Positions 6,953 to 8,938 of a stretch of DNA of 8,938 nt are shown here, in pieces. How positions within the stretch are numbered: position 1 is the stretch's first letter; each line of letters opens with the position of its first letter. Made by a program: the position numbers and the translations under genes. The DNA lies in contig DDJQ01000026.1 of NCBI GenBank assembly GCA_002339125.1, positions 1 to 8,938 of the forward strand, in the 5' to 3' direction. The stretch comes from Alteromonadaceae bacterium UBA2620 (GTDB taxonomy: Bacteria > Pseudomonadota > Gammaproteobacteria > Enterobacterales > Alteromonadaceae). The notes under the pieces were generated by a model. That model saw only the letters and a list, made by a program, of their open reading frames with translations, ran no database searches and was not told where the DNA came from.

Positions 6953-8890
6953 TTAATGACCAAACTGAACACGAATACCGGCGTTAACGGTAAAACCGTC
7001 ATTACGTGACCAGATGTCAGTCGTCCAGCGGCCGCTTGGATTTTGCTGTAATAATAATAACGAGTCATCTTTGGTTTGACGTATATTAAGCAAATTTTCT
7101 GCGTTTAAGAAATAACTCACGCTCCCCACGGTGATTTGTCCAAGTAACCCTAAATGCCAGTATGCATCACTTTTATCACGGTATGGGTTGCCCTCCAGGT
7201 GTTGTGTGCCCGTGTAGTAGGCTTCAAATCCGACGAGATGGCTACCATGCTCTTCCCACATAATAACGGCCCCCGCAGAGTGCTTGGGTGTAAGTGTAAG
7301 CGGTTGCCGGCCTGATCCGGCTTGATTTTGTTTGGTGGCATCGGTGTACAAATAGCTTCCCGTTAGTTTCAGATCACGCCAGCGGTAGCGAAGCAAAAGT
7401 TCTGCTCCCCTAATTTCACTTTGCCCAGAAGCATTGACCAAACGAACTTGTTTATCAAACGTGGTTTCGGTTGAATTAATGACTTCAAGCTCTGTGACAT
7501 TATCAACGTCAGAAGCAAATAATGTGACACTGGTTTCAATACTTTCGTACACGTAACTGATGTCGATTGACGCCGTTGTTGCTTGCTCTTCTTCAAGATT
7601 ATCAAGCGGTGCCAGGCGCGATAACCCAACATCTTCAATATCTTCTATAAATGGAGTTGGGGCAAAGAAACCTTGCCCGTAGGAGCCACGAACAACCCAG
7701 TTTTCAGGTTTATATAACATAGAAATACGGGGGCTAAACTGTGTACCGTATTCGCTATGCCAATCACTTCGCGCACTAAGTGACATGGATATATCATCCG
7801 TCGCTTCATAATCAACCTGCGAAAATACCCCCGGGACCTGATAGTTGTAGTTAAATTCTGGGAAGTCTTCTGTGTGAAAACGATCTGATTGATAGGCTCC
7901 CCCTACAAGCCAGGCTATTTTATCGTTATAACCTGAGACACTCGACTCAACCAGGTAACTTTCATGGACATCATTTTCTGCAACGATACCGTAAAGATGA
8001 TCGTGCTCCTGGCGCATCGCCGAAGCGCGAATATTCCAGTTAAGAATTTCTCCAATGGGTTGGTCAAAGATAAGGCCACTATCGAGCCTTAGTGAGTCCT
8101 GGCTTTGAATAAAAGGGTTACCGTCGGGCACTGTTGCGCCCTCTTCAGTGCCGCCGTCCCGGTTTTCTTTCATTGCCCCAAATGTAAGGTACAAGTTCGC
8201 GCCGCTTTCACTTTCCCAATAAATACGCGGCCGTATGGTAGCTCGTTGGTATTCAGCCATATCGAGCCAGCCGTCATCATCTAAATCTTGCGGCTCTTGG
8301 TTGTGTATGCCTGTGGTGAGTGATGCGCTGGTAACCTGATTAATCGGGCCAGCAAAGTATGAGGTAATGTCCTGACCACTTCTGGATGTAGCATTTAATA
8401 GTACTTCGCCTGCAAATTGATCAGACGGCGTGCGAGAAATTAAGTTAATCACTCCGCCAAGCGCTGAGCCACCATACAACGATGATGCCGACCCTTTGAT
8501 GATCTCGACATTAGCCAGATCGGTTGGCGGTATTTGTAGCAAGCCAATAGATGCAGTTTGGCCACCATATAATGGTAAACCATCACTCAGTAACTGAGTG
8601 TATCGACCATACAAACTTTGCAATCGAATATTGGCATTACCTAAAGCCGGAGAGGTATTTTGTACGCGTACGCCGCCGGTTTCGGCAACCAGCATCGAAA
8701 TATTACCCGGCCTCATCAGGGCTTTTTCCTGAACTTCTTCACCGCTAATAACTTCTGTTCGAGTGGCTGACTCAGTCACAATCCGACCGAGGCGAGAGGC
8801 TGTTACCTGAATTTTTTCAATCTTTTTTTCGTCATGTTCGTGATGATGTTCACCTTCACTCGCATAAGAGATGGCGGGAGCGAACAGCAC
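6953..8890 (-). CDS. TonB-dependent outer-membrane receptor with His-rich N-terminus, substrate unknown
   Basis: Outer-membrane active transporter that would import a ligand using TonB-ExbB-ExbD energy. From the GTG at 8890 it is 645 residues. The N-terminus has an Ala-x-Ala-like signal cleavage region (SYA, about 8-10), a His-rich segment (EHHHEHDEKK, 14-23) and a TonB-box-like EKIQVTA (25-31). The plug domain (about 40-155) contains LLSDGLPLYGG (100-110) and IIKGSASSLYGGSALGGVINL (130-150). The beta-barrel runs to the end, with an EF-hand-like loop DLDDDGWLDMAE (202-213); it ends VQFGH rather than in the usual terminal aromatic residue. No cysteine is seen. The start is doubtful: signal-peptide codons continue upstream to a TAG at 8924-8926 without ATG, GTG or TTG. 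No partner gene is in the window. Histidines suggest a metal or metal complex as ligand, but this is not established. Base composition looks more AT-rich than the rsx genes, by eye only. Confidence 0.85.
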   Translation of the reverse strand: MLFAPAISYASEGEHHHEHDEKKIEKIQVTASRLGRIVTESATRTEVISGEEVQEKALMRPGNISMLVAETGGVRVQNTSPALGNANIRLQSLYGRYTQLLSDGLPLYGGQTASIGLLQIPPTDLANVEIIKGSASSLYGGSALGGVINLISRTPSDQFAGEVLLNATSRSGQDITSYFAGPINQVTSASLTTGIHNQEPQDLDDDGWLDMAEYQRATIRPRIYWESESGANLYLTFGAMKENRDGGTEEGATVPDGNPFIQSQDSLRLDSGLIFDQPIGEILNWNIRASAMRQEHDHLYGIVAENDVHESYLVESSVSGYNDKIAWLVGGAYQSDRFHTEDFPEFNYNYQVPGVFSQVDYEATDDISMSLSARSDWHSEYGTQFSPRISMLYKPENWVVRGSYGQGFFAPTPFIEDIEDVGLSRLAPLDNLEEEQATTASIDISYVYESIETSVTLFASDVDNVTELEVINSTETTFDKQVRLVNASGQSEIRGAELLLRYRWRDLKLTGSYLYTDATKQNQAGSGRQPLTLTPKHSAGAVIMWEEHGSHLVGFEAYYTGTQHLEGNPYRDKSDAYWHLGLLGQITVGSVSYFLNAENLLNIRQTKDDSLLLLQQNPSGRWTTDIWSRNDGFTVNAGIRVQFGH

Positions 8891-8938
8891 AGCGACTGCT
8901 ACTTTAGAATATCTAGTACTGAGCTATCCCCACGAATA

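Noticed and set aside
8912..8931. Reverse-strand GGGGATAGCTCAGT resembling a tRNA 5' end, or a promoter of the TAGCTCAGT type
   Set aside because: No matching D-stem return (GAGC), anticodon arm or acceptor partner follows, and no -35 hexamer lies at the right distance; the similarity is short and probably accidental.

Overview
The window reads as chromosomal DNA of a marine-type gammaproteobacterium, most probably an Alteromonadales relative of Alteromonas. The basis is the gene order rsxA-rsxB-rsxC-rsxD-rsxG-rsxE-nth and protein sequences that align by eye with the E. coli Rsx and Nth proteins almost from end to end. The genus is an inference, since no rRNA or marker search was possible.

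Region 1-219 is a leader with a plausible sigma70 promoter, an ArcA-like core sequence and an inverted repeat; no gene can be recognised in it. Region 220-6167 is one tight operon of six genes, all on the + strand, for the membrane complex Rsx/Rnf (ion-motive electron transport complex). RsxC takes electrons from NADH to FMN and Fe-S clusters, RsxB is the multi-cluster ferredoxin-like subunit, RsxD and RsxG carry covalently bound FMN, and RsxA and RsxE are paired membrane subunits with cysteines for a membrane-embedded cluster. Junctions are 1-base overlaps or gaps of 1-2 bases, so translation is probably coupled. All expected cluster cysteines and flavin-bearing threonines are present, so the complex looks functional. 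In E. coli the homologous complex keeps the redox sensor SoxR reduced; in other bacteria it couples NADH-ferredoxin electron transfer to ion transport.

At 6173-6805 nth (endonuclease III, a [4Fe-4S] DNA glycosylase/AP lyase) follows rsxE after 5 bases and is probably cotranscribed. A convergent intergenic region (6806-6952) carries a strong hairpin that can serve as a terminator.

Region 6953-8890 on the - strand is a TonB-dependent outer-membrane receptor with a histidine-rich N-terminus and an EF-hand-like loop. Its start is not clear: signal-peptide coding continues upstream of the only usable start codon (GTG) into an in-frame TAG. This gene looks like an accessory neighbour of an otherwise conserved locus.

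I see no undescribed multi-gene system here. The points most worth a second look are the 5' end of the receptor gene, its two putative metal-binding segments, and the near-identical 138-bp tandem repeats inside rsxC.
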